Part shown: positions 63,279 through 64,000 of the stretch, in pieces
Numbering within the stretch: the first letter of the stretch is position 1
How the letters are laid out: the number at the start of each line of letters is the position of its first letter
Source of the DNA: Loxodes magnus
Lineage: Eukaryota > Ciliophora > Karyorelictea > Loxodida > Loxodidae
NCBI GenBank assembly: GCA_946699065.1
Contig: CAMPDV010002366.1
Coordinates: 1-64,000, forward strand
DNA length: 64,000 nucleotides
Direction: 5' to 3'
Program-made: the position numbers and the translations under genes
Notes under the pieces: model-generated
Told to the model about the DNA's origin: nothing
The model's database searches: none
Seen by the model: only the letters and a program-made list of their open reading frames with translations

Positions 63279-63600
63279 GGGACCAATCCTTACAATGTGA
63301 TCAATGGAACCTCTGGTATCAACCCGTGTGAAGACCGGAACAAGAATCTTGGCAGGAGCCGAATGAGACAAGACTGAATCATCAAGTAACGATATGTTAA
63401 ACGATGTTAGATACTAAGTTCTCTTAAAGAAGCATTTCTACACAGGTTCTATAGAAGACAATCATTTTCAAAGGATGCTAGCACAGGGAAGAATGCAATG
63501 TAGTATTTTTTTAAACTTTAAAAAACTTTAGATAAAGAGATGAGTATCCACATGGTGCTACACGCTATATAATTTCATGTTTTTAATAAGAAATTTTTAA
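63279..63600 (+). repeat. SINE-like repeat family B, copy 2
   Basis: About 255-bp body related to 41820-42070 on the other strand, with the shared hairpin in a degenerate form at 63537-63569 (GAGTATCCACATGGTGCTACAC). Higher G+C than its surroundings. It follows the intron-like array. Confidence 0.72.
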
Positions 63601-64000
63601 AAAGATAAGATAAAACAATATTTGGAGCAATCGAAAGCATTTCAATTACTTTCTTGCTGATTTTACTATTTTACTGAAGACTTAATATAAAATAAGCATT
63701 TTTTTGATTTGAGCAATAATTTTTGCTAAATCCTCTTGATAATTATTTGTTCCTTGTCAGTATTGATATATTTCTATCCAGTGGACTTATTTGAAATCAA
63801 AACGGTAAAATATTATTGTTCTTTCTTTACATAAAACTGTCTTTTTTTAGTGGATATTTTAATTTAAATTTGTGGCATTTTTTGTATAAATTCTTTAATT
63901 GTATAGCAGCAACTTTCTCTCGATTTTATCTTTACAATCTCTATTTTATCTATTTTATTCTTATATTCCTTAAGCATAAATTCCAATTTAATTTTACATT
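63575..64000 (-). CDS. Unrecognised basic protein, 5' end outside window
   Basis: Minus-strand frame open from the window edge with no TGA for about 135 codons: MLKEYKNKIDKIEIVKIKSR, ESCCYTIKEFIQKMPQIQIK and QKYINTDKEQIIIKRIQQKL. It runs into the 3' side of the SINE-like repeat, where the original stop may have been lost. Rich in Lys and Ile; no family recognised. Confidence 0.5.

Overview
The window is very A+T-rich eukaryotic DNA and looks like ciliate nuclear DNA with a radically reassigned code. Every gene I could follow uses TAA and TAG as glutamine and TGA as tryptophan, and ends at a TGA. Trp is the expected residue at TGA codons in diagnostic motifs: endonuclease NETW, reverse-transcriptase KNWRPISL, Kelch LNEW, CCHC zinc knuckles and WD40 strands. 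At two motif positions, TGA in one repeat copy is TGG in another. UGA as both Trp and sole stop, with UAR as Gln, is the karyorelictid-type code (Loxodes and relatives); a heterotrich such as Condylostoma is a less likely alternative. Standard-code ORFs are therefore meaningless here, and absence of stops is weak evidence of coding.

Layout. 2.2-2.9 kb: weak coding-like stretch. 3.4-8.0 kb (-) and 13.0-18.4 kb (+): two paralogous surface proteins with LamG-like and furin-like Cys-rich repeats followed by a multi-pass membrane domain. 11.7-12.5, 18.6-19.8, 20.5-21.8, 30.0-30.5, 40.0-40.9, 42.0-42.9, 58.7-59.5 and 63.6-64.0 kb: unrecognised coding stretches. 22.1-28.8 kb (-): a complete non-LTR retrotransposon with one ORF of 2,172 residues. 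32.87-33.12 kb: ARF GTPase gene cut off beside a repeat. 34.7-35.6, 36.9-37.7, 40.9-41.7, 47.7-48.5 and 57.2-58.0 kb: coiled-coil plus zinc-knuckle proteins, three of them in short elements that carry nothing else. 38.0-39.9 kb (-): RING/coiled-coil/Kelch protein. 41.8-53.1 kb: a nest of short SINE-like repeats, one tRNA-like gene and a truncated retrotransposon copy. 54.2-54.7 kb: the 3' end of another retrotransposon. 56.1-56.9 kb (-): WD40 protein. 60.0-60.6 kb (+): RING plus ubiquitin-like protein.

The most striking object is at about 60.63-63.07 kb. It is a run of roughly 90 units in which an acceptor-like end (usually TATAG, TTTAG, TAAAG or TTCAG) is followed by exactly three variable bases and then a donor-like start (usually GTAAG or GTAAA). 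Unit length is about 26 bp in the middle and about 20 bp near the end, yet the three-base spacing persists. Three short introns inferred in this window are 23, 23 and 20 nt, so the array reads like consecutive minimal introns separated by single-codon exons. I know of no described system like this.

Many genes contain frame breaks that are cured by one extra base, several of them in A or T homopolymers. These may be assembly errors or real decay, so I give gene products with that caveat.
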